A DNA stretch of 64,000 nt, taken from positions 248,001-312,000 of the forward strand of contig NZ_FQXE01000002.1 of NCBI RefSeq assembly GCF_900129885.1, in the 5' to 3' direction. The notes below the pieces were generated by a model. The model made no database searches and was not told where the DNA came from. It saw only the letters and a list, made by a program, of their open reading frames with translations. Within the stretch, counting starts at the first letter, position 1, and the number at the start of each line of letters is the position of its first letter. Below are positions 8,322-17,430 of this stretch, piece after piece. Position numbers and translations under genes: made by a program. Origin of the DNA: Pollutimonas bauzanensis. Its GTDB lineage: Bacteria > Pseudomonadota > Gammaproteobacteria > Burkholderiales > Burkholderiaceae_B.

Positions 8322-9323
8322 TCAGTTGCCGGCGGAAACAGCGGGACCCGGGAAGAATAATTCTTCGATCTTCTCGGGCCGGTTCTTGAGGGACTTGATG
8401 TCGTTCATGAATGTCGCGTACTTCATGACGTTCTCTGGCTTGGCCGTGTACTTGAGGGACGGGTCGTTCAGGATCTCGACCATGTCCTCGACCTTGCCGC
8501 TGCCGCCCATGGAGGCAATGAGCACTTTGGCCGCGCCTTCTTTGTCTGCCTTGATCATGTCCTGCGCCTCTTGAAGCGCGGCGACGAACGCGGCGTAGAC
8601 TTTGGGGTTGTCGTCATGAAAGCGGGTGGTGGTGGACACCATGGTGAACGTGGTGGACCCGCCCATGACGTCGTCCGAGTTCTGGATCGTGCGTATGCCT
8701 TCCGTTTTTATCTCGCGCTCCGCCAGCGGCGACGACGCGTAATGCGCCGCGATGCTTCCACCGCCGGATATGAGCGCCGCAGCGGCATCGCCGTGGTTCA
8801 TGCTGACGGTATAGGGGTCGAACCGGAAGGCCTGGTCCTTGCCGTATTTTTCGACCGCGTACATCTGCATGACGATGGACGGGATCGACGACTTGACCGA
8901 GGTCACCGCGATTTTGTCGCCTTCCTTCAGGTCATCGATGGACTTGAGGTGCGGCGCGCGCGCGTTCAGGTACATGGGCATGGAGCTGATGGCCGCCACG
9001 CCCTTGACGTTGGCCGTGCCCTTGGTGCGATCCCACAGCAGCAGGAAAGACGGAGGGCCGGCCGAAATGAAATCGGCCGAGCCTGACAGCAAGGCATCGA
9101 TCATTACGGAAGGACCGCCGATGTTGGCCCAGTTGATGGTGACTTTTTGGCCGGCCTTCTCGGCATGTTTTTCGATAAGCTTGTGCTCCTTCATCATGTG
9201 CAGGGGCAAGAACCCGAAGCCGCCTGCTCCGAGCGGGATATTGAGCTTGCTGACTTCCGCGTGCGCGCCGAGCGGCATGAGCCCCGCGGCGGCAAGTAAA
9301 ACCATGGTTACGTGCTTCTTCAT
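8322..9323 (-). CDS. ABC transporter substrate-binding protein, NitT/TauT type
   Basis: 333-residue periplasmic protein. The signal peptide is MKKHVTMVLLAAAGLMPLGAHA, then VSKLNIPLGAGGFGFLPLHM, typical of the SsuA/THI5-like fold that begins with a short strand and a 'high-residue' ligand loop. The ATG at 9323 has AAGGAGAA six bases upstream. The 75-base gap to the ATPase gene may allow differential expression. Together with HIBADH-like and CMD-like genes it suggests uptake of an organic acid that the operon degrades (inference). Confidence 0.85.
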   Translation of the reverse strand: MKKHVTMVLLAAAGLMPLGAHAEVSKLNIPLGAGGFGFLPLHMMKEHKLIEKHAEKAGQKVTINWANIGGPSVMIDALLSGSADFISAGPPSFLLLWDRTKGTANVKGVAAISSMPMYLNARAPHLKSIDDLKEGDKIAVTSVKSSIPSIVMQMYAVEKYGKDQAFRFDPYTVSMNHGDAAAALISGGGSIAAHYASSPLAEREIKTEGIRTIQNSDDVMGGSTTFTMVSTTTRFHDDNPKVYAAFVAALQEAQDMIKADKEGAAKVLIASMGGSGKVEDMVEILNDPSLKYTAKPENVMKYATFMNDIKSLKNRPEKIEELFFPGPAVSAGN

Positions 9324-9397
9324 TGTCTTCTCCTTTGGTGGTGGTACTGCGCCTCCTGAACTGTCCGCCGGTCGCGGGCCGCTGACCAGGCGGAGTG

Positions 9398-10312
9398 TTA
9401 TTGCTTTGGAGGTTTGCCGATCTGCATGCCGGCCAGCTGCTCGCTGAGCAAGGCGATGGCGGTATGGTCGGCCTGCTGCCCCAGGACCGCATTGGCCCCC
9501 GCCCACAGGTTGCGGCACAGATCCGAGAATGGCGCATTCACGTTGTTCTCGTGCGCGATACCCAGGGCGATGGTCAGGTCCTTGACCATGAGGCTCATGG
9601 CAAAGCCCGAATCGAACTTGCGCGAAAGCACGTACTGCTTCAACTTCTTTTGCGTGCTGTTGTTCATGCCCGTCGAAACGTTGAGCACATCGACCATGGT
9701 TTCCGGGTCGATGCCGAAGCGCGACCCGATGATGAGCGCCTCCACCCCGATAAGAAACCCGGCGGACGATACCAGGTTGTTGAGCGCCTTCATTGCATGG
9801 CCGGTGCCCACTTCCCCTGTGTTGATGACGCTGCCCAGCGCATTCAGGATGGGCATCGCGGCATCGATGTCGGCCTTTTCGCCGCCGGCCATGATGGTCA
9901 GTTCGCCCGTGCGCGCCCGTGGCACCCCGCCCGAGACCGGCGCGTCGAACAGGACGACGCCCTGGGCGGCAAGCCGTTCGCTGAACGCCACTGTCTGGCT
10001 TGGAATACCCGAGGTCATCTCGATGACGACAGTCCCGGGCCGCATGCTGGAAGCAAGGCCTTGCTCGCCGAACAGCACGTCCCGCACGATGGCGCTATTG
10101 GGCAAAATCGTTATGATCACGTCCGCGTCCCTGCCCAAGGCGGCAAGCGTTGCGGCGGGTTCGACGCCGTGTCCCCGGGCAAAGGCGGCTGTGCGATCGG
10201 GGTTGCTGTCGAACACGGCGAGCGGATAGCCGGCCTTGATCAGGCACCCGGCCATGGGAGCCCCCATGGCGCCCACGCCCACGAAGCCGATACTCGGCTT
10301 GGTCGAGGCCAT
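9398..10312 (-). CDS. NAD(P)-dependent beta-hydroxyacid dehydrogenase (3-hydroxyisobutyrate dehydrogenase family)
   Basis: 304 residues. The Rossmann motif is IGFVGVGAMGAPMA; the substrate-binding signature is DAPVSGGVPRARTGELTIMAGG, with catalytic Lys in KALNNLVSSAG. The family oxidises 3-hydroxyisobutyrate, tartronate semialdehyde and similar 3-hydroxy acids. The start ATG overlaps the stop of the upstream CMD-family gene by one base (TAATG), indicating coupled translation. A second member is at 17431-18351 in another cluster. Confidence 0.87.
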   Translation of the reverse strand: MASTKPSIGFVGVGAMGAPMAGCLIKAGYPLAVFDSNPDRTAAFARGHGVEPAATLAALGRDADVIITILPNSAIVRDVLFGEQGLASSMRPGTVVIEMTSGIPSQTVAFSERLAAQGVVLFDAPVSGGVPRARTGELTIMAGGEKADIDAAMPILNALGSVINTGEVGTGHAMKALNNLVSSAGFLIGVEALIIGSRFGIDPETMVDVLNVSTGMNNSTQKKLKQYVLSRKFDSGFAMSLMVKDLTIALGIAHENNVNAPFSDLCRNLWAGANAVLGQQADHTAIALLSEQLAGMQIGKPPKQ

Positions 10313-10725
10313 TATTTGGCCCCCGCCTTTGCGTTCTTGGCTTTTTCTTCCGCGATGACTTCGGCCGCGACCTTCATGCCATCCAGGGCTGCCGGCACGC
10401 CGCAATAAATGGCCACCTGCAGGAAGATTTCTTTGATGTCATCCTGGGTCAGGCCGTTATTGAGCGCGCCGCGCACGTGCAGGCGGATCTCGTGCGGCCG
10501 GTTCAGGGCGGCCAGCATCGACAGGTTGATGATGCTGCGCGTGCGCCGATCCAGGCCGGGACGCCCCCATAGCTCTCCCCAACACCATTCGGTGACCAGC
10601 TTCTGCATGTCGGCAGTGAAATCGTCCGCCGCATCGAGGGACTTTTGCACATGCTCCGCGCCGAGCACCTCCTGACGATTTTTCAAGCCTTTGGCAAACA
10701 GCTCTGTATTGAATTCTTCACGCAT
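10312..10725 (-). CDS. Carboxymuconolactone decarboxylase family protein
   Basis: 137 residues, the length of PcaC-type proteins. RPHEIRLHVRGALNNGLTQDDIKE and FLQVAIYCGVPAA form the CMD core, with the conserved Glu and His that act as acid/base in PcaC. It is first in the leftward operon; the ATG at 10725 follows AGGAG. Family members are either 4-carboxymuconolactone decarboxylase or AhpD-like peroxidases; the CxxC of AhpD is absent here, favouring a decarboxylase or other lactone/acid role. Whether it acts on carboxymuconolactone cannot be decided. Confidence 0.8.
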   Translation of the reverse strand: MREEFNTELFAKGLKNRQEVLGAEHVQKSLDAADDFTADMQKLVTEWCWGELWGRPGLDRRTRSIINLSMLAALNRPHEIRLHVRGALNNGLTQDDIKEIFLQVAIYCGVPAALDGMKVAAEVIAEEKAKNAKAGAK

Positions 10726-10880
10726 GGTCTTTCTGACTCCTGAATAGAGGGGATACGTGGCTAGTATGATATCCAAACTATCAATCTGTCAATCATATCG
10801 TCATACAATATTGTTTTTGAGACCAGGTATCATCTTCCTGCCACGCTAGCGATTAACTTTCCCCGGAATGCCACCTACCC
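10726..10880. promoter_or_regulatory. Divergent promoter region between two catabolic transcripts
   Basis: 155 AT-rich bases between the divergent starts at 10725 and 10881. A perfect 10-base palindrome ACAATATTGT is at 10805-10814, and near-repeats of TATGATATCC and AATCATATCG surround it. This is where a shared regulator would bind; no regulator gene of this operon is nearby. No exact -10/-35 assignment is offered. Confidence 0.4.
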
Positions 10881-12254
10881 ATGAAAAACGCAAAGCAGAC
10901 AACCCAGTGCGGCCCGATCTCCGCCCTTCTCGCCGACTTTATCCACGCCGCCTCGTGGGAACAGATCCCCGGCCCCATCCGCCATGAGATAAAACGGTCG
11001 GTCCTGAATTATTTCGCGGTGGCGCTGGCGGGATGCAGCGATCCTACTTTGGACAAGGCCGTGCGAACTTACGCGCGCTTTTCCTCCGGGCCGGCGGCCG
11101 CGCTGATAGGCCGGGGCGAACGCATGGATATGCTCAACGCCGCCGCAATAAACGCCATGGGCGCAAATGTGTATGACTACGACGACACGCATATTCCCAC
11201 CATCATTCACCCGACGGCGCCGGTCGCTTCCGCCTTGTTCGCGTTGAGCCAGACCCAGCCGGTTGCCGGCAAGGACTTCATGCTGGCCTTTCTTCTTGGC
11301 GTGGAAGCGCAATGCCGCATCGGCCTTGCCATATCGCCGTTTCATTATGACAAGGGCTGGCACATTACCTCCACCTGCGGTGTTTTCGGCTCTGCCATGG
11401 CCGTGGGCAAGACGCGGCGGCTGACGCCCGCCCGGCTCCGCTGGGCCCTGGGCTCGGCGGCTTGCCAGGCGGGAGGGCTGGTGGAGTCCCTGGGCACCAT
11501 GTCCAAGAGCGTGAGCGTGGGCAACGCGGCCCGCAACGGCATGCTGGCCGCGCTGCTGGCCGAGGACGACTTCGATGGGCCGGCCCGGCCGCTGGAAGGC
11601 GCTCACGGCTTTCTCCGGGTTTTCGGCGACGCGCCGGATTTCGACGCCGTGACCCGGGAGCTGGGCAAGGAATGGGAAATCGGCAAGGTCGCCTATAAGC
11701 CATATCCCTGCGGCGTGGTGCTCAACCCAGTCCTGGATGCCTGCCTGGCGCTGTCCGCGCGCATCGGCATGCGCCGGCTCGAGGCGATCGCATCCATTGA
11801 ACTGACCAGCCACCCGCTGTTGCGCCAGCGCACCGACCGCCCCAACGTCAGGACGGGACGCGAATCGCAAGTAAGCGCCCAGCATGCCGTGCCGGTGGCC
11901 TTGCTGCGCGGCGCCGCCGGCCTGGAAGCGTTCTCGGACGAAGCCGTCAACGACCCGGCGCTGCGGGCGCTGGGGCCGCTGGTGCGATTCCATGACGATG
12001 AAACGTATTCCATCGACAGCGCCAAGGTGGTGCTGCGATTCCACGACCAGCCGCCCGAACAGGAGTTCGTCCGGGTGGCGCGAGGCTCCCTGGAGCGGCC
12101 GCTGACCGATGCCGAACTGGAAACCAAGCTGCGCGACCTGTGCCGCTACGGGCGTTCCGGATGCGATGCCGGCCGGCTGATCGGGGCCGTCTGGGACATG
12201 GAGGACGGCAAAGACATGGGGCGCCTGGCTGAACTCGCCGCGGCGCCCGCCTGA
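10881..12254 (+). CDS. MmgE/PrpD family protein
   Basis: 457 residues. Family landmarks: NYFAVALAGCSDPTLDKA near the start, NAMGANVYDYDDTH and VGKTRRLTPARLRWALGSAACQAGG in the middle, and YKPYPCGVVLNPVLDA before the C-terminal domain. It is transcribed away from the ABC operon and converges on the TRAP permease gene, ten bases short of its stop. PrpD dehydrates 2-methylcitrate, but related proteins include cis-aconitate decarboxylase and iminodisuccinate epimerase, so the specific reaction is open. It probably works with the divergent operon, which ends in another MmgE/PrpD gene. Confidence 0.82.
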   Translation: MKNAKQTTQCGPISALLADFIHAASWEQIPGPIRHEIKRSVLNYFAVALAGCSDPTLDKAVRTYARFSSGPAAALIGRGERMDMLNAAAINAMGANVYDYDDTHIPTIIHPTAPVASALFALSQTQPVAGKDFMLAFLLGVEAQCRIGLAISPFHYDKGWHITSTCGVFGSAMAVGKTRRLTPARLRWALGSAACQAGGLVESLGTMSKSVSVGNAARNGMLAALLAEDDFDGPARPLEGAHGFLRVFGDAPDFDAVTRELGKEWEIGKVAYKPYPCGVVLNPVLDACLALSARIGMRRLEAIASIELTSHPLLRQRTDRPNVRTGRESQVSAQHAVPVALLRGAAGLEAFSDEAVNDPALRALGPLVRFHDDETYSIDSAKVVLRFHDQPPEQEFVRVARGSLERPLTDAELETKLRDLCRYGRSGCDAGRLIGAVWDMEDGKDMGRLAELAAAPA

Positions 12255-12263
12255 ACATCCGCG

Positions 12264-14357
12264 TCATTTTATCTGTTGCGGAAGCCACAGCACGATATCC
12301 GGAAACGTATACAGCAGCACCAGGAAAACCAGCATGACGGCGACAAAGGGAAGCACGCCCAATGCAATCTGGACAAAGGTCACCTTCCCGCTCATGCTGC
12401 TCAGGACGAACAGCACCATGCCCATGGGCGGCGTGATCAGGCCGATCTCTATCATCAGCACGAGAAAAATGCCGAACCAGATCGGGTCCATGCCCAGAGC
12501 CATCGCAATAGGAAACGTGACAGGGAGGGTCATCAGCATCATGGCGATGGATTCGATGAACATGCCCAGCACCAGGTAGATCAGCGTCATCAAGGCCACC
12601 ACTATCCACGGGTCCAGCCCGGCGTGGGTAATCAAGGCGACGATCTCGCGCGGCAAGCGGATGTAATCGAATACCCAGCTGAAAATCGACGCGCCGACAA
12701 CGATGAGCAGCAGCATCGCGCTCACCCTGGCGGTATCCAGGGCGACGGCGAAAAGCCCCTGGACGTCGATCTTCTTGCGTACCAGGCACAGGATATACGC
12801 GGCGAGCGCGCCGATGGCGGCCGCCTCGGTCGGCGTGGCGATGCCCGCATACATGGAGCCCAGCACGACGAATATGATGGCGACGAACGGCACCATGCCC
12901 GTCGAGCTGACGAGCTTCTCCTTCATGGTGTAGGCGCGCGCGGCGGGAGCCGAACCGCGCCATCCCAAGGCCCACACGAAGGCGGTCAGCATGAACATGA
13001 ACATCAGCAACAGTCCGGGCAACACACCGCCCATGAACAGGTGGGTCACGGACGCTCCGACCGTCGTGCCGTAGATAATCATGGGAATGCTGGGCGGTAT
13101 CAAAATGCCCAGGGTTGCGCCGGCGCCGGTAATGCCGTACGTAAGACGGGGGCTGTACCCCCGCTCTATCATTTCGGGGCACGCCACTTTGCCCAGCGTG
13201 GCCGCCGTTGCGATGCTCGATCCGGACACGGCGGCGAATATGGCCGACGCGCCGGCGCTGGCATGCGCCAGCCCCCCCGGCGTGCGCCCGAACCAGCGGA
13301 CCAGCGAGTCGAACATGCCCGACACTATGCCGCTTTTGAGCAGCAATCCGCCCATGAAGATGAACATCGGCACCGCCGACAGCGTGAAGGTGTTGGTGCT
13401 GCTCCACGCCCGCTCCGCGAGCAGGGACAACTGCGGCCGCGGCAGAAGAAAGTAAACCCCGAACATTCCGACCAGCCCCAGCGCAAGGGCTATCCGGACG
13501 CCGAACAGCAATAGAAATATCATGGACGCCACCAGCAATGTCCCGACCAAGGCCAGCGATTGCCCGCGCATCGCCCAATACAGCAAGGACAAGGCCCCCA
13601 GCAGGACCACGACGTGAAGCGCAGTGCGCAGCCCGCTCCAGGCCAGCATTCCCAGCACCATGAAGGCGGCGATGGCAATGGTGCCCCAGTCAAAACGGCC
13701 GGCGGACACCAACACGCTATGCCGCCCCAGCGAAACCAGCGCCGCCAGCAATGCCAGGGCCAATAGCGGCAGCGCCCAGCGGCGCGCATTGCCGGGCGGC
13801 GGCTTCAAACGATATATATCGATGAGAATGGCCAGCGCGTAGACCAGCAGCCCCACGGAAACCGGCAACTGCGGTATCCATTGGGGCGTCGACAGCAGCC
13901 CCCAGTCGCGCGTGTCATTGAAATATTCCCTGGCATTGAACGCAGCCATCTGCCAGACGGACATCATCACGAAGAACAGGCCGCTCCATTGGCAGATGAG
14001 CTCCACCTTGCGCCTGGCTTCGGTAGAAAGCCGGTCTACCCACAGCTCCACCTGGACATGGCTGTTATTGCTTTGCGCAACGCCCAGGCCCAGAAACACC
14101 ACTGCCACCAGCAGGTAGGTCGAGATCTCCGTCGCCCAGGAAGTCGGCGAATTGAACAGTGAACGGGAACCGATCTCGAAGCACATGATCAGCGCCATGG
14201 CCAGCAGGGCCAGGCCGGCCAATACGCCGCCCGCCCGAACCAAATGGCCGGCGGCGCGAACCGCGATGAAATCATTATGGCCGGACAAGGGGTACAGCGC
14301 CGCAGTTGCCGGCGCGCGGTCCGGCATGGCCTTGCCGCTTGAATTCGTGGCGATCAT
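12264..14357 (-). CDS. TRAP transporter fused small and large permease (DctQM)
   Basis: 697-residue inner-membrane protein. Residues from about 40 to 200 resemble the four-helix DctQ subunit (SWATEISTYLLVAVVFLGLG). An extra hydrophobic linker follows, and the rest is a DctM permease (GASAIFAAVSGSSIATAATLG, GILIPPSIPMIIYG, IGLITPPMGMVLFVLSSMSG). Fusion of Q and M is known in TRAP systems. ATG 14357 was preferred over ATG 14360 because AAGGAG then sits five bases upstream. It pairs with the divergent DctP gene at 14547. Confidence 0.88.
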   Translation of the reverse strand: MIATNSSGKAMPDRAPATAALYPLSGHNDFIAVRAAGHLVRAGGVLAGLALLAMALIMCFEIGSRSLFNSPTSWATEISTYLLVAVVFLGLGVAQSNNSHVQVELWVDRLSTEARRKVELICQWSGLFFVMMSVWQMAAFNAREYFNDTRDWGLLSTPQWIPQLPVSVGLLVYALAILIDIYRLKPPPGNARRWALPLLALALLAALVSLGRHSVLVSAGRFDWGTIAIAAFMVLGMLAWSGLRTALHVVVLLGALSLLYWAMRGQSLALVGTLLVASMIFLLLFGVRIALALGLVGMFGVYFLLPRPQLSLLAERAWSSTNTFTLSAVPMFIFMGGLLLKSGIVSGMFDSLVRWFGRTPGGLAHASAGASAIFAAVSGSSIATAATLGKVACPEMIERGYSPRLTYGITGAGATLGILIPPSIPMIIYGTTVGASVTHLFMGGVLPGLLLMFMFMLTAFVWALGWRGSAPAARAYTMKEKLVSSTGMVPFVAIIFVVLGSMYAGIATPTEAAAIGALAAYILCLVRKKIDVQGLFAVALDTARVSAMLLLIVVGASIFSWVFDYIRLPREIVALITHAGLDPWIVVALMTLIYLVLGMFIESIAMMLMTLPVTFPIAMALGMDPIWFGIFLVLMIEIGLITPPMGMVLFVLSSMSGKVTFVQIALGVLPFVAVMLVFLVLLYTFPDIVLWLPQQIK

Positions 14358-14546
14358 CATGTCTCCTTGTCTGCCGGGCTCGTGGGCCGTTGCTCTATTT
14401 ATGAGCATATTGTATTATTGAATCACTGAATGACAAAAATATTCGTTTTTTTTATACCCGCCCCCATAGCTGGCCCCGTCACGGCCTTCAGTCAACGCCA
14501 GCCGCATATCATTCAGAATCAAAACGAATTCAATACGGAGAAGACA
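14358..14546. promoter_or_regulatory. Divergent promoter region of the TRAP transporter genes
   Basis: 189 bases between the divergent DctQM and DctP starts. The left half is AT-rich (around 14395-14455, with a T8 run at about 14446-14453) and would hold both promoters. The DctP side carries GGAGAAG just before ATG 14547. I see no clear operator palindrome. Confidence 0.4.
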
Positions 14547-15632
14547 ATGAAGCGCTCTTATCAGCATCCAGCTGTACCGCGGACACTGTCAAAGGCTCGC
14601 AAGGAGGGATTTGTCCGCAAGCTCGCAGGCGCCGCGCTTTGCATGGGCGGCCTTTTTTTCGCAGCGTCGCCGGCGTCGGCGCAGGAATACGACCTGACGA
14701 TGTCGGTCATCGTCTCGCCGGGCGACGGCTATTCAATACTGACCCAGTCCGTGCCGGAACGCGTCGCCAAAGCCACCAATGGAAAGGTCAAGGTTACCGT
14801 CAGCGATTCGCTCGTTCCCCCCGCCCAGATTGCGACGGCCATCCGCGAAGGCCGTGTCGACATGAGCGCCGCCTTGCACACCTACCTGGCCGCCGATGAA
14901 CCGCGCATGGGCATATTCAATTTGCCCGGGCTGATCAATACCGCCCAAGAGTACAAGAAGGTCGGGGATGCCTTCTGGTTCGAGGACACCAAGAAGATCT
15001 GGCAGGAAAAGTGGGGCGCCATCGTGCTGGCCAACGGCGTCTGGTGCACGCAGCAGCTGTTCTCGAAAGAACCCATCAAGACACTGGAAGACTTCAAGGG
15101 CAAGCGCCTGCGCGTGCACAATCCACAAACCGCGGAGGTGGTCAACGCCCTGGGCGGCAAGCCGGTTCCCCTGCCCGTTCCCGAAATCTACCCGGCCCTC
15201 GAGCGCGGCGTGATCGACGGCCTGTTTACCTCCACCTGCGTGGGCAATGCCCTGGAATACTGGAGGCTCGCCAAGAACGTGCAAAACTGGAGCCTCGGTC
15301 CCCTGAACGGCTGGGCGATACTGGCCAATCCGGCCAGCTGGAACAGTCTGCCGCCCGAGGTTCAGCAACAGGTCGCGGGCGTCATGGCCCAGATCCAGGA
15401 AGAGGCATTCTCCCGCTACGATGAATTCGTCGGCAATGCAATGAAGAAAATGGAATCCGAAGGCGTGACCTTCTGGGTTGCGCCCGATGCCGAGCGCGAC
15501 CGGCTGATGCAGGCCAAGTACATAGGCCCGTCCTACGACGCATGGTACAAGCGCGCCAAAGAAGTCGGCTTCGATGGCAAGGCATATATAGAGAAGGTGC
15601 GCGCCGTTCTTGGAAAACCCTCGGGTGGCTGA
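14547..15632 (+). CDS. TRAP transporter substrate-binding protein (DctP family)
   Basis: 361 residues; the extended N-terminus carries a signal peptide ending in FAASPASAQ. DctP features include the ligand-carboxylate Arg in GKRLRVHNPQTAEVVNALGG and ALERGVIDGLFTSTCVG. It captures an organic anion in the periplasm for the fused permease encoded on the other strand. First gene of a rightward transcript that probably continues through the lactonase-like, SDR and HIBADH-like genes. Confidence 0.88.
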   Translation: MKRSYQHPAVPRTLSKARKEGFVRKLAGAALCMGGLFFAASPASAQEYDLTMSVIVSPGDGYSILTQSVPERVAKATNGKVKVTVSDSLVPPAQIATAIREGRVDMSAALHTYLAADEPRMGIFNLPGLINTAQEYKKVGDAFWFEDTKKIWQEKWGAIVLANGVWCTQQLFSKEPIKTLEDFKGKRLRVHNPQTAEVVNALGGKPVPLPVPEIYPALERGVIDGLFTSTCVGNALEYWRLAKNVQNWSLGPLNGWAILANPASWNSLPPEVQQQVAGVMAQIQEEAFSRYDEFVGNAMKKMESEGVTFWVAPDAERDRLMQAKYIGPSYDAWYKRAKEVGFDGKAYIEKVRAVLGKPSGG

Positions 15633-15693
15633 AACGCGTCCGGCCGTTCTCACCCCGGGGACCGTCTGCCGGAACGGAAACTTTGCGAAATGA

Positions 15694-15713
15694 CCGGCGG
15701 GCCGGCCCGCCGG
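15694..15713. repeat. Perfect 20-base GC palindrome
   Basis: CCGGCGGGCC followed directly by its reverse complement GGCCCGCCGG, 33 bases before the lactonase-like start. There is no U-tract, so it is not a canonical terminator. As RNA it would form a very stable stem between the dctP stop and the next gene and could block 3' exonucleases, keeping the binding-protein message in excess (inference). Confidence 0.6.
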
Positions 15714-15745
15714 CCCGCGCATGAACACGATACGGAGACGACCCC

Positions 15746-16567
15746 ATGGATGCTCAAGGCATTGCCCCATTCGAACTCTACGCCATCAGGTATGCGCGCC
15801 ATGGCGGCCGCAAGGCGCAGGACAACTATATAGGCGCCGTGGACTTCCATGACGCGGACTCGGACCTCGAGTATTACGTATGGGTGGCGCGGCGCGGCGC
15901 CGAGGTATACGTCATCGACACAGGCTTTGAAGAACAGTCGGCCCGGGAACGCGGGCGCGAGCTGCTCATGCCCGTCAAGGACGGCCTGGCCCTTGTAGGC
16001 GTGGCCGCGGAAAACGTCGACCACGTCATCCTTACGCATTTGCATTACGACCACGCCGGCACGCTGGGCGAGTTTCCCAAGGCGACGTTCCACATCCAGG
16101 ATGCGGAGCCCGCCTATGCGACAGGCCGCTGCATGTGCCATCCCGCCTTACGCCACCCCTTCAATGTGGAAGACATTGTCGGTTTCGTGCGCAAGCTCTA
16201 TGGGGGCCAGGTGGAGTTTCATCGCGGCACCGCGGAACTGGCGCCAGGCTTGACGCTGCATCTGGTCGGAGGCCATACGCCGGGCCTGCAGGTCGTCCGG
16301 GTCTGGACCAGGCGCGGATGGGTGGTCATTGCGTCCGACGCCACCCACCTGTACGGCAACATCGAGCGCCAGATCCCCTTCCCCGCCGTCTATAACGTGG
16401 GCGACATGCTGGAAGGCCACAAGCTGGTGCGCAGCCTGGCCGATACGCCCCGGCATATCATCCCCGGGCACGACCCGCAGGTCATGCGGCGCTACCCCGC
16501 GCTGTCGCCGGAGACTGAAGGAAAAGTGGTGCGCCTCGATGTGCCTCCCAACAACCCCGCCGAATAA
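15746..16567 (+). CDS. Metallo-beta-lactamase-fold hydrolase, N-acyl-homoserine-lactonase-like
   Basis: 273 residues. The zinc motif HLHYDHAG (His98, His100, Asp102, His103) matches the HxHxDH of the lactonase branch, followed by further metal ligands in VGGHTPG and SDATH. Length and sequence style fit the AiiA/AttM relatives. The setting, between a TRAP receptor and dehydrogenases, suggests hydrolysis of a dietary lactone or ester rather than quorum quenching; both are possible. Cytoplasmic, no signal peptide. The start follows CGGAGACG. Confidence 0.82.
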   Translation: MDAQGIAPFELYAIRYARHGGRKAQDNYIGAVDFHDADSDLEYYVWVARRGAEVYVIDTGFEEQSARERGRELLMPVKDGLALVGVAAENVDHVILTHLHYDHAGTLGEFPKATFHIQDAEPAYATGRCMCHPALRHPFNVEDIVGFVRKLYGGQVEFHRGTAELAPGLTLHLVGGHTPGLQVVRVWTRRGWVVIASDATHLYGNIERQIPFPAVYNVGDMLEGHKLVRSLADTPRHIIPGHDPQVMRRYPALSPETEGKVVRLDVPPNNPAE

Positions 16568-16594
16568 GCAGGCGCCGCGCCTGCCCTGTCCACC

Positions 16595-17380
16595 ATGACG
16601 CTTGAAAACAAATGCGCCCTGATAACCGGGTCCGTCCGCGGGCTCGGATACGCCATTGCCGCAGACCTGGCCCGGGCCGGCTGCCATATCGTGCTTCACG
16701 GACTGGAACCGGAAGGCCTGGCGCAGGACGCCGCCGACACGCTGCGCCGGACATCGGGGCGCACGGTGCTGCTTAGCCGCGCGGATCTTGCCCGCGTGGA
16801 ACAGATCGAGGAACTGATGCATGCGGCGCGCCAGCAGTTCGGCAATGTCGATATCGTCGTCAACAATGCCGTGGTCAGGCACTTCGCTCCCGCCGAGGAA
16901 TTGCCTGCCTTGCATTGGGACGAGTCCATCGCCGTGAACCTGTCCGCCGCGTTCCATACCTCCAGGCTCGCCATACCGGGAATGCGGGCGCGCGCCTGGG
17001 GGCGCATCATAAACATGTCTTCCGTCTATGGCTCATCGGCGGCGGTCAACCGCGTAGGCTACGTCACGACCAAGACCGGGCTTATCGGCATGACCCGCGC
17101 CATAGCCCTGGAAACGGCGGCCAGCGGCATCACCTGCAATGCGGTATGCCCCGGCACGGTTCCCACGCCGGCCATTCTGGAACGCATCGCGGGCATCGCG
17201 GCCAAAGCGGGCATATCGCAGGAACAGGCCACCCGCGATTACCTGGCCGAGCGCCAGCCCACCGGCAGGTTCGTCGCAATGGAAAGCGTCGCCGCCATGG
17301 TCCGTTTTCTATGCGGCGACGCGGGGCGGGACATCACCGGCGCCGTCTTGCCCATAGACGGGGGATGGACGGCCGCATGA
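16595..17380 (+). CDS. Short-chain dehydrogenase/reductase (3-hydroxybutyrate-dehydrogenase-like)
   Basis: 261 residues with the classical SDR pattern: TGSVRGLG cofactor loop, NNA in VVNNAVVRH, catalytic Ser in NMSSVYGS, and Tyr/Lys in GYVTTK. The C-terminal layout GQ/ER..TGRFVAMESVAAMVRFLC and IDGGWTA is close to 3-hydroxybutyrate dehydrogenase (BdhA) and similar 3-hydroxyacid SDRs. It follows the lactonase-like gene by 27 bases. A hydroxy acid freed by that hydrolase would be a plausible substrate (inference). Confidence 0.87.
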   Translation: MTLENKCALITGSVRGLGYAIAADLARAGCHIVLHGLEPEGLAQDAADTLRRTSGRTVLLSRADLARVEQIEELMHAARQQFGNVDIVVNNAVVRHFAPAEELPALHWDESIAVNLSAAFHTSRLAIPGMRARAWGRIINMSSVYGSSAAVNRVGYVTTKTGLIGMTRAIALETAASGITCNAVCPGTVPTPAILERIAGIAAKAGISQEQATRDYLAERQPTGRFVAMESVAAMVRFLCGDAGRDITGAVLPIDGGWTAA

Positions 17381-17430
17381 GCCCAGTCTTGATCACCAAC
17401 AAATCGAATCAGAAAACGCAAGGAGCATAC

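Noticed and set aside
11947-13578. Minus-strand 543-codon frame overlapping the TRAP permease
   Set aside because: Translation is Arg/His/Pro-rich without domains; the overlapping frame is a clear DctQM protein.
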